The notes beneath the pieces are model-generated. The model was not told where the DNA came from, ran no database searches, and worked only from the letters and a program-made list of their open reading frames with translations. A stretch of DNA of 64,000 nucleotides from Incurvaria masculella (taxonomy: Eukaryota; Arthropoda; Insecta; Lepidoptera; Incurvariidae): assembly GCA_946894095.1 (NCBI GenBank), contig OX335641.1, forward strand, positions 12,728,501 to 12,792,500, in the 5' to 3' direction. A program made the position numbers and the translations under genes. How positions within the stretch are numbered: position 1 is the stretch's first letter; every line of letters begins with the position of its first letter. Below, one piece after another: positions 35,741-47,003 of the stretch.

Positions 35741-36050
35741 TTTTATAGGGTTCCGTACCCGAAGGGTGCCAACGGAACCCTATTACTAAGCCTCCGCTGT
35801 CCGTCCGTTCGTCCATCCGTCCGTCCGTCTGTCAGAGGGCTGTATCTCATGAACCGTAATAGGGAGGCAGCTGAAGTGTTTAGAGAGTGTGTATTTATAT
35901 TGCCGCTACAACAAATTACAGGCATAACTAAAACATTATAAATAATGATGGGGGTCCCATACAAAAACCGTGATATTTTTGTATTAAATCTTGTTCGATG
36001 GTACGGAACCCTTTTTGTGCGAGTTCGACCTGCACTTGGCCGGTTTTTTA
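35741..36050 (+). mobile_element. GGGTTCCGTACCC-family dispersed element
   Basis: Full-length copy with an expanded CCGT tract at about 35800-35828, starting agggttccgtacccgaaggg and ending acttggccggttttttat. Confidence 0.8.
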
Positions 36051-36371
36051 TGTTTGTTGTAGAGAAAGCACCATAATCACCTATATTTTATACTTGTGCT
36101 CAAGTCAACGAATGCAACCACTTCAGGGCGCCTCTACCGTGGAGGAGTAAGGAGATGTTCAAATAATATAAGGAAATATTTTTTTTTACTTTTGAAGAAA
36201 TCTATGGAACATTGGAATATAAAATTGGAAATGAAACGTATCAGTATTTCCTAGTGGGGGCGAAGTGAGTTTAACCACTAATGGTGGCGGAATATTGTGG
36301 GCGCGTGGAGCGCCGCTAAACCGCTCACTACCGCAATCGTTACGGATTTGTCGTCCGCTTGTCGCGCACGC

Positions 36372-36397
36372 AGCGGCGGCGGCGGCGGCGGCGGCGC
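36372..36397 (+). repeat. (GGC)n trinucleotide repeat
   Basis: About eight GGC units in a GC-rich patch (about 36280-36410) within AT-rich intron. No exon with family resemblance could be read through it. Confidence 0.8.
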
Positions 36398-36501
36398 GGG
36401 TCGACGGATTTCCATTTCGAAAATGTCCGTATGTGCTAAAGCACGTACAGCAATAGTTACTGCATACAAAATCTGTATAGTCAGTCCGAATTCTTAACTA
36501 T

Positions 36502-36728
36502 ATTGGCGTTTACGGAACTTTGAAGTGACATAAAAACGTCAAACCCATACAAGTTTTTACTACTTATTCTGTGGTTTTTTTTTTCAACCGGTCAAAATAA
36601 AACTTGGTCTACCGATTTGTATGAAAACGCGGAGTCGGCGTAAACGGCAACGTCAACATATTTACGGTGACGATACATAAGCTGTCAAATCAAATTCAAA
36701 CTTAAAAAGGTTGGTTCGCTTAACGTTC
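36502..36728. repeat. Dispersed repeat, copy 2 (pair with 2545-2775)
   Basis: Same order of shared blocks as the copy at 2545-2775, with a longer T run in the middle and several substitutions. Class unknown. Confidence 0.75.
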
Positions 36729-36739
36729 GTTCTTCTTTA

Positions 36740-36795
36740 TTTTTTTATGTAACTGAACATGAATGGCTAATACCAAACTGACCGTCATATTTTTG
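36740..36795 (-). mobile_element. SINE fragment (tail end)
   Basis: ttttttatgtaactgaacat and gaatggctaataccaaactg match only the 3' end of the family in reverse orientation. Confidence 0.55.
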
Positions 36796-37135
36796 TTGGA
36801 TTACATTGAGAAATTAACGATTTTGTTTATTATGCAATAGCATAGGTAATTTTTCTTATTATTTATTTCTACACTTATCTTGTTCCTTTGTGCCAAATTT
36901 CATTGTTCTGGACTAGACAAACGGAAAGTACCCTCTTAATGTGTCAGTCGGTGAGTGAGTCTGTGAGCGTAAACATATTATTTGGAGGCCGTATTTTTTA
37001 TTCTATTGAGTTATAAACTTGAAAATTACACACCTAAATATACATTTCATTTGTATGGAACCCTAAATTAATTTTTCATCTGAAATACGTTTTAAATGAG
37101 TTTTTATGATATCTAGGGCTACAATACATCAACCT

Positions 37136-37405
37136 TTTTATATAAATGAACATGGATGAACCACTGTCATGATATTTGCCCAACAAACCTCATAGGAAAC
37201 ACGTGCTATGCCAGGACCTTCCTTATATTGAACGCCTACATGGAACTGAATAGAAAACGCAGACGATTTTAATTTCCGCTTCGACCCTCGTTCATTCAAC
37301 ACGATGATAACAAAACGGGCGGGAAGTAAGCAAGGAAGAGTACCTACATTTTTATGTAGAATCAGTAGAGTACCACTAAGGATTTAAGTCACATCTGACC
37401 ACATC
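37136..37405 (-). mobile_element. SINE, old diverged copy
   Basis: gaacatggatgaaccac, catgatatttgcccaaca, tgctatgccaggaccttcc and gaactgaatagaaaacgc appear in the family order, reversed. The head is not recognisable. Confidence 0.62.
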
Positions 37406-38048
37406 CACAGGAATAAATGCAGTGGGACCACTTGTATTATTTTTACTTGCCGGAAGACACACAGTCATTGTTTAAATATTGATAAATCCAATGTATCATT
37501 ATTCTACGAGTATACTGAATTCAATAAACGACCTCTTAAATTAATGAAGGCAATAAAGCTTGTAGATGCAATCCACGTTGGTTCCTTACTCCACGTCTAT
37601 GCAATTCGCTGTCGGAAGTTAATTAGGGCACGACTGCAGCTACAGAAGAAAAAACAAATGGACGGGCAGAAAGACGCGTCTCATTTCTTTACGGATCGCA
37701 GAACCTTTTTTTAAAATAAAATCTGACTCGGAACTGTGAAGGATATTTAAGAGTATTCCCTACTCGTGTTTTCCTTGTATGTTTTGACAGGAATGGGTAA
37801 GTTTTTACTGGTTTAGTGGGCAGATAAAGTAAGCCAAGTTAGATCTTTATTACACGTTTTACTCAAATACTTAATTGCCATGTAATATGTACAAATATAT
37901 TGACACCTAGTCAACCTCGCTGGCTCCGGCTGCGTTCATTTCCGTAGCATCCTATTGGTCACCCTTTAGGTAATTTAGCGTTGCCTATAATATATAAGAA
38001 GTATCAAACTATACTCAGAATGTTCTGCTCTAGATTACAATGGTTATG

Positions 38049-38600
38049 GGGGCGTCCACAAATTACGTAACGCAAAATTCTCAAATGTTTGATCCCCCCC
38101 TCCCCCTACGTAACGGGACCGTAACGCATTGCCAAAAATCCTTCTCTCCCGGACACTCCGTTACATAACGGATGTTTTTAAATTTGTGTTTGCTTCCACA
38201 GATATTGCAGTTTCGGTTAGGCAGATCACTTATTGACGGGCAGAAGAAATCATAGGGCATTACAGCAAATCCAATATGCTTGGAATTCTCGTATCCTACA
38301 GTACTGGAGAAAAAGTGTTTTGGTTAACAGAATGACAGCTCCGTCCTGTACGAAGCGCATCACCGTAAACTCCACAGTAGGCATTGGCATTTGCATGGAC
38401 AACGTATGTGGGTTAAAATCCAATGTGTGGCGGTTAGGGTAGTGCCGTTTGTACACACCTATCATGCAGACATTTTTCTATTCTAAAATATGACGTAACG
38501 CAAACCTTGCCTTCCCCTTCCCCCAACGTTACAGTACTGTCAAGCGCCTGGTCCGGACACCCCACCCCCAATTTGCGTTATGTAATTTGTGGACGACCCC
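38049..38600. mobile_element. MITE with ggggcgtccacaaatt ends
   Basis: The left end ggggcgtccacaaattacgt followed by aacgcaaa, and the right end tttgcgttatgtaatttgtg followed by gacgacccc, are inverted repeats of about 28 bp. TATG lies on both sides (38045-38048, 38601-38604) as a possible target duplication. Internal 550 bp have no transposase. This terminal sequence recurs in arthropod non-autonomous elements (recalled). Confidence 0.8.
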
Positions 38601-39360
38601 TATGTAGAAGTAGCTAGTTAACCTTAAACGAATGTAGAAAAACTGTAAAACATAAACCTATTCTCCGGCCGCAAATAGCGTGTATCGATTCCGGTCGGCC
38701 GGCCGTCTCCAAGCATGTGCCGCCCTACACCGCTCGTGCGATGACTACACAGTGAGAGTCCGTTCAGCTGTCCGTCTGTCCGTCCGCAGCGCCACCTGGC
38801 GACTCATGAATAATTCCACGGGTCGGTGCCGCTACTAAACAATGGGCACTGGCGCGATTCGTGACGGCGCAACACTGTTGTTGAATTGTTCGGCCGATTC
38901 AGACATGGTATGAATCGGGAGGGCTGTCTTCTATGCGCTTGGGCTCACACGAATCGGTCCACAGTGGAGTAGCGCCCTATTAACTAATGTTGCGATTCGC
39001 GTTCGATCCGTTTCATTCAGTTGGTTGCGGGGCAGGGGGCAGGTCGCTGACTTCTAATGGGCTCTCAGTTATTAATAGGCTGTTTTCAAGCTTACCTTAA
39101 CGGTAAATACATCCAACATAACCGCATTTTATATCACCACTTACATTACAAGCTCTTCTATTTGTTATTTTTAGGGTTCCGTAAGTAAAAGCAGTAACCC
39201 TTATTACGTGGGTATAATATCTATAGCTAAATTATAAGCTCTAAAGCTTAAAATATGTATTTTATTTCCAAACTGTCTATTATAAAATAAACGCATAAAA
39301 AAATAAAGTTATTAATACCTAAAATAAAAATAAGATGTATTTTAAAAAAAGTGGGCTATA

Positions 39361-41662
39361 CAGGGTGGTCCAAAAATCGTGGACCAAACGAAACAGGGAG
39401 GTAGAGGCAGTTATTTGCAGTAAAAAATCTCTCCGTGATAGGATCCTATCTTGATCTCCTTTAAAGTTATGACTGTTTGAATGTTTTTGAATAAAATTCC
39501 AAAATTAGTAAAAAACAGGCAATTCAAAAAAAGGGGGCAACCTAAAAGAATAATAAATTGTGTATAATTAGTTCTGGGAAATGTATCATTGCTACAAAAA
39601 TCCAATGTTTTACAAAAATTGTTCAAAATGCCTCCCTCTAGCAGCGATACATGCACGACATCGTCTAATGAAAGTATTTCTTAGTCTACGAAATACGTTT
39701 CTGTTGCGTTTAACATTTTCTATCGCTATTTCGATTTTAGCTCTTAACTCTTGCACTGTTAAGTTTTCTTGTTCATACACCACTTCTTTCAAATATCCCC
39801 ACAAAAAAAAATCAATAGGGTTTAGGTCCGGAGACCTCGGTGGCCATTGGATTGTTCCACCTCCAATCCATCGATTTGGATACTGGGCGTTTAAATGTTG
39901 GCGGACCGCCCGAGCGTAGTGTGGTGGCGCGCCATCGTGTTGAAGCCACATGTTCTCCACCAAATCCTCTGGAATTTCAGCCTGGCGCAATATTTCAGGT
40001 AAATCATTTTGTAGAAATTTTAAATACAGAGCGCCGTTTAATATTGGTGGCTTTCCAATGTTATTAGCGGTCCTCCAATGATCCCAGCCCACATGTTGAC
40101 GCCAAACTGGTGTTGGAAGTTGTCATTTCTAACTATATGCGGATAAACAACAGCGTAATAGTGCAAGTTGTGAATGTTAAATATTCCTAATCTTCTGAAA
40201 CTCGATTCGTCAAACCACAACATTTTGTTGAAAAATTCGGGGTTAGCTCTATGACGTTGTAGCATTTCTCTGCAAAACTGCACTCTGTTTTCAAAGTCTG
40301 CAGGGAGTAAAGCTTGGACTCGTTGTATCTGGTACGCATGTAATTGATTTCTCTTTGCGCAACGTTGTACTACCGTTTTTGGAATACCCAAGTTACGGGA
40401 TATGCGACGCTGACTCGTAGTGGGGTCCATTTCCAGTTCACTACCATCTCCTGCATGATGTTGACAAGGCAAGTAACCTCCCGTGTAAGCAGTGTGTACG
40501 CGAATAAAAACCCTGTGGTCGGGAAAGCGGTCACGGTTCGGATAACGACGGTGATATTCCCTGGCAGCAGCCCGAGCATTTCCATCGCAAAAGCCATAGA
40601 GGTAATGCATTTCTGCATACTATCGTTGGGTGTACTCCACTCTTCTTACATCAGCCATGTCTAGCCAAGTCGGATAGTCAGGCAAGCAACACAAAGTCCG
40701 TATAGTAAAGTAGGCATTCAATCACAGAGTCCGTATAGCAAGCGTGGGTCACAAGTTAGGAGATCACAAGGTCCAAGAAAAAGCAAAATTCGTCAGGAAC
40801 ATTAACAGAAAACACGTGCGCCGTAACAGGTAGGTAGCGAGTAACTAAACTAAGCAACAAAATAATTCCACGTAACAGAGAAGTTAGCAATTATTGTTCT
40901 TTAGTGTGAAAAGTACACACACACCTAGTATCTTTCTTTCCCTTTCTCTCGGCAAATAATTGGAAGAGCTAGAGCCGACTGTTATTGCTTTCTCTCGATA
41001 CAAGCCATGACGACGAAATCTGGCAACGTAGCGGGTATGCCGTCCTGCCGCTCTTGGCCATATTGAAGCGACGTTGCAGTTATTACCAGCATGACTTGTA
41101 GCAATGACAGTGGGCTCTGGAAGAGCTGATAATATGATGGAAAACCCAGTCTGATTTTTTACTAGAAATTCTGTAATTTGCCTTTATTTAAACTTTGCTA
41201 TGAACAAAAATGCATAAAAAATTTTTTGCCACAAAAACCTAATATTTTATACCACATTTTATTCAGCATTAAATAGGCAAGTCTTTTCGATAACAGGTCA
41301 TTTTTGGTAGTACATTTTTTTTTCACAGTAAGGGCAAAAATTTATAAATATTTTTTCGCAACACTTAAAAAACATCGAATAAAATGAAATTACTATTGAA
41401 TAGTGATACCCACTGTTACAAAAGCATTTTTGTAGTAACGATACATTTCCCAGAACTAATTACACAAAATTAATTATTCTTTTAAGTTGCCCCTTTTTTT
41501 ATTGCCTATTTCTTAATAATTTTGGAATTTTATTCAAAAACATTGAAATAGTAATAACTTTTAAGAATATCAAGATAGGACCTTATCACAGATATTTTTT
41601 TACTGCAAATAACCTCCTCTACCTCCCTGTTTCGTTTGGTCCACGATTTTTGGACCACCCTG
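39361..41662 (-). mobile_element. Tc1/mariner-superfamily transposon with about 240-bp terminal repeats
   Basis: Both ends begin cagggtggtccaaaaatcgt followed by ggaccaaacgaaacaggg, and the inverted homology continues for about 240 bp (39361-39602 and 41424-41662) through ttgaataaaattccaaaatt and agttctgggaaatgtatc. TA on each side (39359-39360, 41663-41664) is the expected target duplication. The transposase between them is broken. Such long terminal repeats are unusual for this superfamily, whose ends are often under 50 bp. Confidence 0.88.
39610..40658 (-). pseudogene. DDE transposase (insect Tc1/mariner-like), broken
   Basis: The start at 40658 reads MADVRRVEYTQR and then hits TAG before YAEMHYLYGFCDGNARAAA. 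The helix-turn-helix part, RYPNRDRFPDHRVF, and the first catalytic region (MLWFDESSF) follow. After NMWAGIIGGP the frame runs to a stop near 40038, and the rest continues in another frame: WLQHDGAPPHYARAVRQHL (second Asp) and WPPRSPDLNPIDFFLWGYL (third Asp), to 39610. So one nonsense codon and one frameshift (about 40040-40090) separate it from an intact gene of about 345 residues. Spacing of the last two Asp is about 40 residues, nearer DD41D-type than mariner DD34D. The N-terminal pattern resembles the DUF4817-type domain of insect transposases. Confidence 0.85.
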
Positions 41663-42144
41663 TATATAGACCACTTCTGTTTCTGGATCTATTGACGCTC
41701 AAAATACAGATAACAATGGTTTATTTGAGAAAATCAATGCAATCAGCAGCTTAGCTCTATCCATCTTTGTCGCTGATGTCAGGACCCACTAACCGCCATC
41801 CTCGCTTCTCGAAGAATCAAACATCATTTTGTTTAAATTTCAAAGAATCTGTCCAGGCCTAACACATTTATGCTAAGTCTTCTTTGAAAGGACCCACCAA
41901 GACGCGCAGTAATCTAAATTAAAATAATACTGAAAACATATATATGTACCTAATATGAAATCATGTGCACCTAGTTATTTCATATTAATCCGTCTCAAGT
42001 CGGGGACCCATCCAGAAGACGATGCTTGCACACCACGGCATCGCGCCACTGTGTTACCGAGGCCGAGTCGAGGCCGATTCTAGCTAGCTGCCTATGAATA
42101 AAAGCAGAAGCTCAATGATGAACCCTCAATCCACACTCCCGCAG

Positions 42145-42275
42145 ACCGGCCAGTGCTGACGCTCGCTCTCGGCACGACGCTCAACGCCAACGACATCAAA
42201 GAAGGCGACGACGTCTACTTCGAATGCGGCGTGCGGGCGAACCCGCGCGAGCACCGCATCTCCTGGTACCACGCA
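42145..42275 (+). CDS. Sidestep-family exon: first half of Ig4
   Basis: The reading is YRPVLTLALGTTLNAND, IKEGDDVYFECGVRANPREH and RISWYHA. The motif LALG-(S/T)-TL-x-x-x-DIKEGDDVYFEC, with a x-ANP-x-EH loop before the core Trp, is among the best conserved stretches of Sidestep proteins and fixes the identification. Phase is 1 in (T plus AC gives Tyr) and 0 out. The donor is taken as GCA|GTGAGT at 42276, which continues in frame into DRQVTQN of the next exon. The intron before it is about 10 kb. Confidence 0.94.
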
Positions 42276-42650
42276 GTGAGTTCGCTTTGCAGTTCGTTCC
42301 ATCCATACCTTCCTTCTATCTCAAGCAAAACGTTAGACCTTGTCAAAATATCCTCGTTCTATTTTGAGACGTGCCTAGAGTACCAAACCGTGTCCTTCAG
42401 TCTATTTTTCACATGGCATCTCACTTCGGTCCTCCTCCATTGAGATGTAAAAAAAAAACCTTCCATTACTCAACAAATGATAGTTATTTTCCTGTTTGCA
42501 GGCTTATGATAAATCAAATATAAAATACTTCTTGAGGCTACAATATAAGAATTTTTTTTTTTAACTGTGGTTTGCAATTATTTAAGTCAATACTCTCTTA
42601 AATCGACCAACCGGCTAAGGCCTCTATAAACTTTAAATAATATGTGACAG
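42276..42650 (+). other. Intron 6 (375 bp)
   Basis: Short AT-rich intron between the two Ig4 exons; no repeat or gene recognised. Confidence 0.85.
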
Positions 42651-42810
42651 GACCGCCAAGTGACGCAGAACATGTCATCGGGCGTGATCATCAGCGGCAA
42701 GTCGCTCGTACTGCAGCGCGTGAGCCGTCAGGACGCGGGACTGTATACGTGCCGCGCCGCCAACCGGATCGGGGACTCCACGAGCCGACCGCTCTTTCTG
42801 CGGGTGCAGT
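42651..42810 (+). CDS. Sidestep-family exon: second half of Ig4
   Basis: The reading is DRQVTQNMSSGVIISGKSLV, LQRVSRQDAGLYTCRAANRI, GDSTSRPLFLRVQ. The SLVLQRVSRQDAGLYTCRAAN run holds the Asp-x-Gly-x-Tyr-x-Cys signature and the second cysteine of Ig4. GVIIS and SLVLQRV are typical of Sidestep. NMS is a sequon. It is separated from the preceding exon by the shortest ordinary intron pair region here (375 bp). Phase is 0 in and 1 out at GTGAGT (42811). Confidence 0.94.
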
Positions 42811-43649
42811 GTGAGTAGGCTCCATCGTGCGTGGTGCGTGGTACGCATTCTGCGTGATCCTCAGCGGCGAGTCGTATATTTATTTCAATAAACTTCGTTG
42901 AAATTTTCAAATTTCTATCTGTCATTATTTTAAGGATTAGACTAAAATTCCAAGATTATTTGGAGATATTTGCACGCACACACATTTGAACCTGATAGAA
43001 AAGTATTATAGCCATACACTTTAGATTTGATTTGGGAGCAAACCAAACAATATTGAAAATATAGATTCGAAGTATCACATCGCAGTTTCTTTGCCTAGTT
43101 AGAGTGCTTTCCTTGAGCTTACTCTTTTGTGTTTGGAGTTACCCGCTCCCATTCCAAGTTTATCATCTAAAGTAAGTTGCAAAGTAATCTCCGTGCTAAC
43201 TAGCTTGTTCCTAGAGACAGGCGCGACGGGGAGGGGTGCACCCGGCAAGTTTAAAATAACCCAGAGTTTGGACCCCGCCCGTGACACGGCAACTGCAAAC
43301 TGCTATTTACCACATTAGCGCACCGTCAATACTCGTACTGCCATCTTCGGGAAATTGTTTAATGTGGGGACGGCTTTGTTTGGTTGAATAACGACCACAA
43401 AGCCATGGTTTTTGACACACTGATGATTTGTGTTCTTTGGTCTGAACTGTTTTTCGATTTCATCAAAATGTGAGACCTACATATGTTGGAATTTACATTT
43501 CAAGTAACCAAAATGATCAGTGCAGTTTCTATTGGGGTTTATTTTCGCTGATTTAATTGAATTTGCTGGTCCATATTGTGATGTAAAGTGTAGTTTGTCC
43601 AACTCTCCTCCACCCGGGGTGTCGTTCCCTCTTGCTGGAAGTGAGCCTC

Positions 43650-44500
43650 GCTCCAACCGGTACCAAAAAAGGGCGATCCAGCGAACCCCTCCAACTATCG
43701 ACCCATCGCGATAACTGCTCTTCTGTGTAAAGTTATGGAGCGCTTTCTCAACTCTCAGCTCCTAGCGTACTTAGAAGCGAATAAGCTCCTGTATGACAAA
43801 CAGTACGAAAAGCGTGGTCAACAGGAGATCTTCTAACGTACGTTACGCATATATGCGCACATTTGTCTGGCAGTGGCATTGAATATTTCCAAAGCATTTG
43901 ACCGTGTTTGGCACAGAGGCGTAATAGACAAGCTCCCGTCCTTCGGCATTCCTCCCAAGCTTTGCTCATGGATCGCCAGCTTCCTATCGGGCCGCTCCTT
44001 GTACGTTGCCGTTGATGGTGCGAATTCGGACGACTTCCCGATTGGGGCTGGTGTACTACAGGGTTCAGTGCTGTCACCAACGTTATTTTTAATCTTCATT
44101 CACCGCTGGCGTGGAGTCACTGAGCCCCAGACGGTTTGTGGTGTCGCTCAGTATATTCTACAGGTACTACCATGGACGTTGATCTGTGGAACTTGCATCC
44201 CTCATTCCTCCCCATCCTACCTATATCCGGAGCACCCGCCGCAAAGAATCGCAAAGATGGTTGACATTAGAATTTTGTGAGACCGAACCGTTTCTCAAAC
44301 TCATTTCTCTGCCGCACCGCCAGAATATGGAACTGTTTGCCGGCGGATGGCTTTCCTCATACCTATAACCTGGGAGTCTTCAAGCGTATTGAACAAGCAC
44401 AATGGTGCCTCAGTGGTTTCGCGGGGCGAGGTGTTTTTGGATTATCTGAGCACCTTTGGGCCTCAGCACAGCCACCCATACCGGTTTTTCATAAAAAGCT
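43650..44500 (+). pseudogene. Jockey-like LINE reverse transcriptase, degenerate and internally deleted
   Basis: Pieces in three frames: NPSNYRPIA-like and MERFLNSQLLAYLE text (about 43680-43780), then KAFDRVWHRGVIDKLPSFGI, SWIASFLSGRSLYVAVDG and GVLQGSVLSPTLFLIFIHRW (43885-44110). After that the sequence jumps, without any FADD catalytic box, to the C-terminal region (SVELASLIPPHPTYIRSTRR, CRTARIWNCLPADGFPHTYN, LGVFKRIEQ; about 44180-44400). Several stops and shifts. An internal deletion of the palm core explains the missing active site. Confidence 0.82.
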
Positions 44501-45848
44501 AAAAAAAAAAGGCGTCGTTCTCATTCTCTCTTTCTCAGTTATTCTCTCTTTTCCTGCTGCTGATTTGGCAAAGTTGCACTGAAATCAATTATATTTTTAT
44601 TTTATTTTATAATGGTTACAGTGTACTAAAGTCGTGAAATGGCGCTGAAGCCTAACTTACTCATCGCGATTGAAAATAGCTTTTAATACATGCATGTGCG
44701 CTTACGCTTGCATGTGAGCAATATTTGAGAATACGTTCCCAGAATTATTATCGGAGTTACGATACCGCGTGACTACAATTCGACAGTACACGTGCCGAAT
44801 GTCCTGAAACTCTTGAGGGGACTGAATCGCCTGAATGTGGGTCGGCCTGATTAGGTGAGGCGGGGGGCGGAGCCGGGGAGGCGGCGATGTGTTCGCTGAA
44901 TTTTTCACGAGCCTTTGACATTCGCCGCCTAATTCAAGTCAAATGTGCCTGATTTGAATAAAATATGCTGGATTTCGCAATTTGCATTGTTGGTATTTTT
45001 GCAATTTCAGGGAGCTTTAAAAAAAAGGGACTTTATTGCAAGAAAATAACCAATAAAGTATCCAATATTCGTGTAAAAGTTTGCGTAAGAGAATATTTGC
45101 CAAAACGAATAAGCCAAACACTGATTTACTGAATTTCTTTTGCGATGATTTTGAGAGGCATCAGAGCTCTTACTTTATGAGCTGGTAAATTGACGTAATT
45201 AATTTTCTATGTCTTCTCAGTTGTCATATTTTCGCACTTGATTATATCAATATGTTTTGGTGCTTCTCTGTTTTTTACATTGCAAAACAGAACCCACTGC
45301 GCAACTTTTCGTGACGTGGTGCGTGGTATTTGTCCGAAGATTATTAGATTATATCTTTATGTTATTCGGTTACACAATCGCCCCGAGGAAATTTATTCCT
45401 GATAGCACATGCATCCATACTCCTATATCAAGTGACTCACACAAAGTAAGTGCCAGAGGAGAAAAACTTTTTTTTCTCACCCTACGGCCAATGATTCGAG
45501 AGTTGTTTGTCGCAGTGGAAAGGCATTTAGGGGGCCAGTTGTTTGTGAGCCCCGAGCCCGCGTCTCCCACGCCTCATGAAATATTTAACGCGAAGTCTGT
45601 TTATTGAATCAGGCGATTTATGGCGCCGCCGGACCATCCGTTATGGACTTTTATTTTCCTGTACCGTTGTCAATCTCAATTGTCTTCCCGCTCGATAATG
45701 CGACGTGGGATTCCTACGGTAGTTCTTATCCAAACTCTTTCCGATCAATCGAAATAAATCACTGACCGTTGACGGCCAAATTCTTTATAATGACTACCAT
45801 TCCTCGTTCCGTACGATTATTGGAAATCCGAAAGTTCGTTTGTTGGTT

Positions 45849-46035
45849 TGTCCATTACATATTTCACACAGCAATGGAACAATGGATAGACGTGTTTGTC
45901 CAGTTGATATTTAACACAGCAACGGAGCAATGGACAGACGTGTTTGTCCAGTCCATATTTCACACAGCAATGGAACAATAGATAGACGTGTTTGTCGAGT
46001 CCAATATTTCACATAGCAACGGAGCAATGGATAGC
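45849..46035. repeat. 48-bp tandem repeat, about 3.8 units
   Basis: gacgtgtttgtc recurs at 45889, 45937 and 45985, exactly 48 bp apart, with acacagcaa-ggag/aacaatgg between. As 48 is a multiple of three, an open frame reads through as repeats of TAMEQWIDVFVQ-IFH, but a stop ends it and there is no splice or start context. Confidence 0.85.
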
Positions 46036-46107
46036 CTTTCCTGTTGACCAGCAGGCTACAGACGAGAGCAATAATATCTCGACTACTGTATTAAATAATG
46101 GTTTCAC

Positions 46108-46610
46108 TTACGGTGGGCCTTCCCTCTCAACTCCCCTTACAAAGGTGGAACGAAGATCATGCGCATATTTCTTGTCAGAGATCCAAAATAATACTCAAAA
46201 CAGCTTAATTTAAACAAACTAGATGTCTGATGACCATTGGCATTGTAAAAGTGTTTGGTTTCTAAGATATAAGGTTCCAAAACTTGAGTTTTTCGCGGGT
46301 TTTTAAAAATAAATTTGGAGGTGGACTACTCAATGATAAAATAAAAACATCTTAAAAATATTAGTCACCAGACCTAGCTTTAAGATTTATAATCAATTTA
46401 CTTTTAGCTATAAGTCGTTTTGTAATTAAAATTTACGTAAATCTTACCAAATCAAACACTACGCACATTGTCTGCTTTGTGGACATGTTGCATCCTTCTC
46501 ATCACGGAGCCTGTCTTTTTCTTTGAAACAGAGAAGGTCCCAAAGCGCAATAGTGCGGTATTGTACCGTGCCCGCGAATGAGTTAGTCCCGCCGGGAAGG
46601 GCCACCTGAA
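46108..46610 (+). mobile_element. TTAA-type MITE (GGTGGCCC family), copy 4
   Basis: ttacggtgggccttccctct at the left and ccgggaagggccacctgaa at the right. The TTAA borders are mutated. It sits in intron 7 only about 50 bp before the acceptor of the Ig5 exon at 46662. Confidence 0.82.
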
Positions 46611-46661
46611 ACAATAAAATCAAATACAAACTAAATGAATGTGTTGTGTGTACGTACGCAG

Positions 46662-46847
46662 ACGCGCCGGTGTGCGCTGGTGGTGGCGGCGGTGGGGGCG
46701 GCGAGGAGACGCCGCTGGTGGTTGGCGCGCGCCTGCACGAGGAGCTGCGCGTGCGCTGCACGGTCAGCGCCGACCCCGCCGACGTCGCCTTCTACTGGCA
46801 GTTCAACAACAGCGGCGAGAGTTTCCAGGTGTCGCCGGCGCGATATG
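46662..46847 (+). CDS. Sidestep-family exon: first half of Ig5, with oligoglycine insert
   Basis: The reading is YAPVCAGGGGGGGG, then EETPLVVGARLHEELRVRC, TVSADPADVAFYWQFNNSGE, SFQVSPARY. YAPVC at the Ig4/Ig5 border, VVGA before the first cysteine, and FYWQFNNSGE-SF-x-VSPAR are close family matches. The extra cysteine in APVC probably pairs with the one in RPCVY of the next exon (inference). Eight glycines follow APVC where I would expect a short charged loop; they are encoded by mixed GGN codons, so they may be a local triplet expansion. Phase is 1 in and 1 out at GTCAGC (46848). NNS is a sequon. A MITE lies about 50 bp upstream of the acceptor. Confidence 0.93.
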
Positions 46848-46862
46848 GTCAGCGGCATATTT

Positions 46863-46985
46863 TTTTCAGAACTGGACATATAACTACTACCGTCATAATA
46901 TCAACCCAATAGACCCCATTCCCGAAGGAATTAGACGCCGTGATAGGACCCATTATGAACACGGCTGCAATAAACTCGATGTTCC
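46863..46985 (-). mobile_element. SINE fragment in intron 8
   Basis: accgtcataatatcaaccca, cattcccgaaggaattagac and gaacacggctgcaata match the family body in reverse orientation. It makes up nearly half of the 269-bp intron between the two Ig5 exons. Confidence 0.7.
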
Positions 46986-47003
46986 CATCGAGTTTATTGC
47001 AGC
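46964..47003. repeat. 18-bp perfect hairpin with a 4-nt loop
   Basis: gctgcaataaactcgatg (46964-46981), loop ttcc, then the exact reverse complement (46986-47003). The left arm continues the SINE fragment, so the right arm looks like a small inverted duplication of the SINE end. Confidence 0.85.

Larger units (their letters stand above)
32073..42144 (+). other. Intron 5 of the Sidestep-family gene (10.1 kb)
   Basis: Carries two TTAA-type or GGGTTCCG elements, a full SINE, a GGC-triplet tract, a MITE at 38049-38600 and a 2.3-kb Tc1/mariner-like transposon. A small foldback at about 34962-35075 has gtattcagag and ctctgaatac ends. The stretches 32090-33310, 33945-34180, 35080-35740, 36050-36360, 37410-38040, 38610-39350 and 41670-42140 show nothing I recognise, apart from a truncated ggttccgta motif at about 39175. 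Confidence 0.72.
42811..46661 (+). other. Intron 7 (3.85 kb)
   Basis: A degenerate LINE (about 43650-44500), a 48-bp tandem repeat (45849-46035) and a MITE (46108-46610). The stretches 42820-43640 and 44510-45840 show nothing I recognise. Confidence 0.72.
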
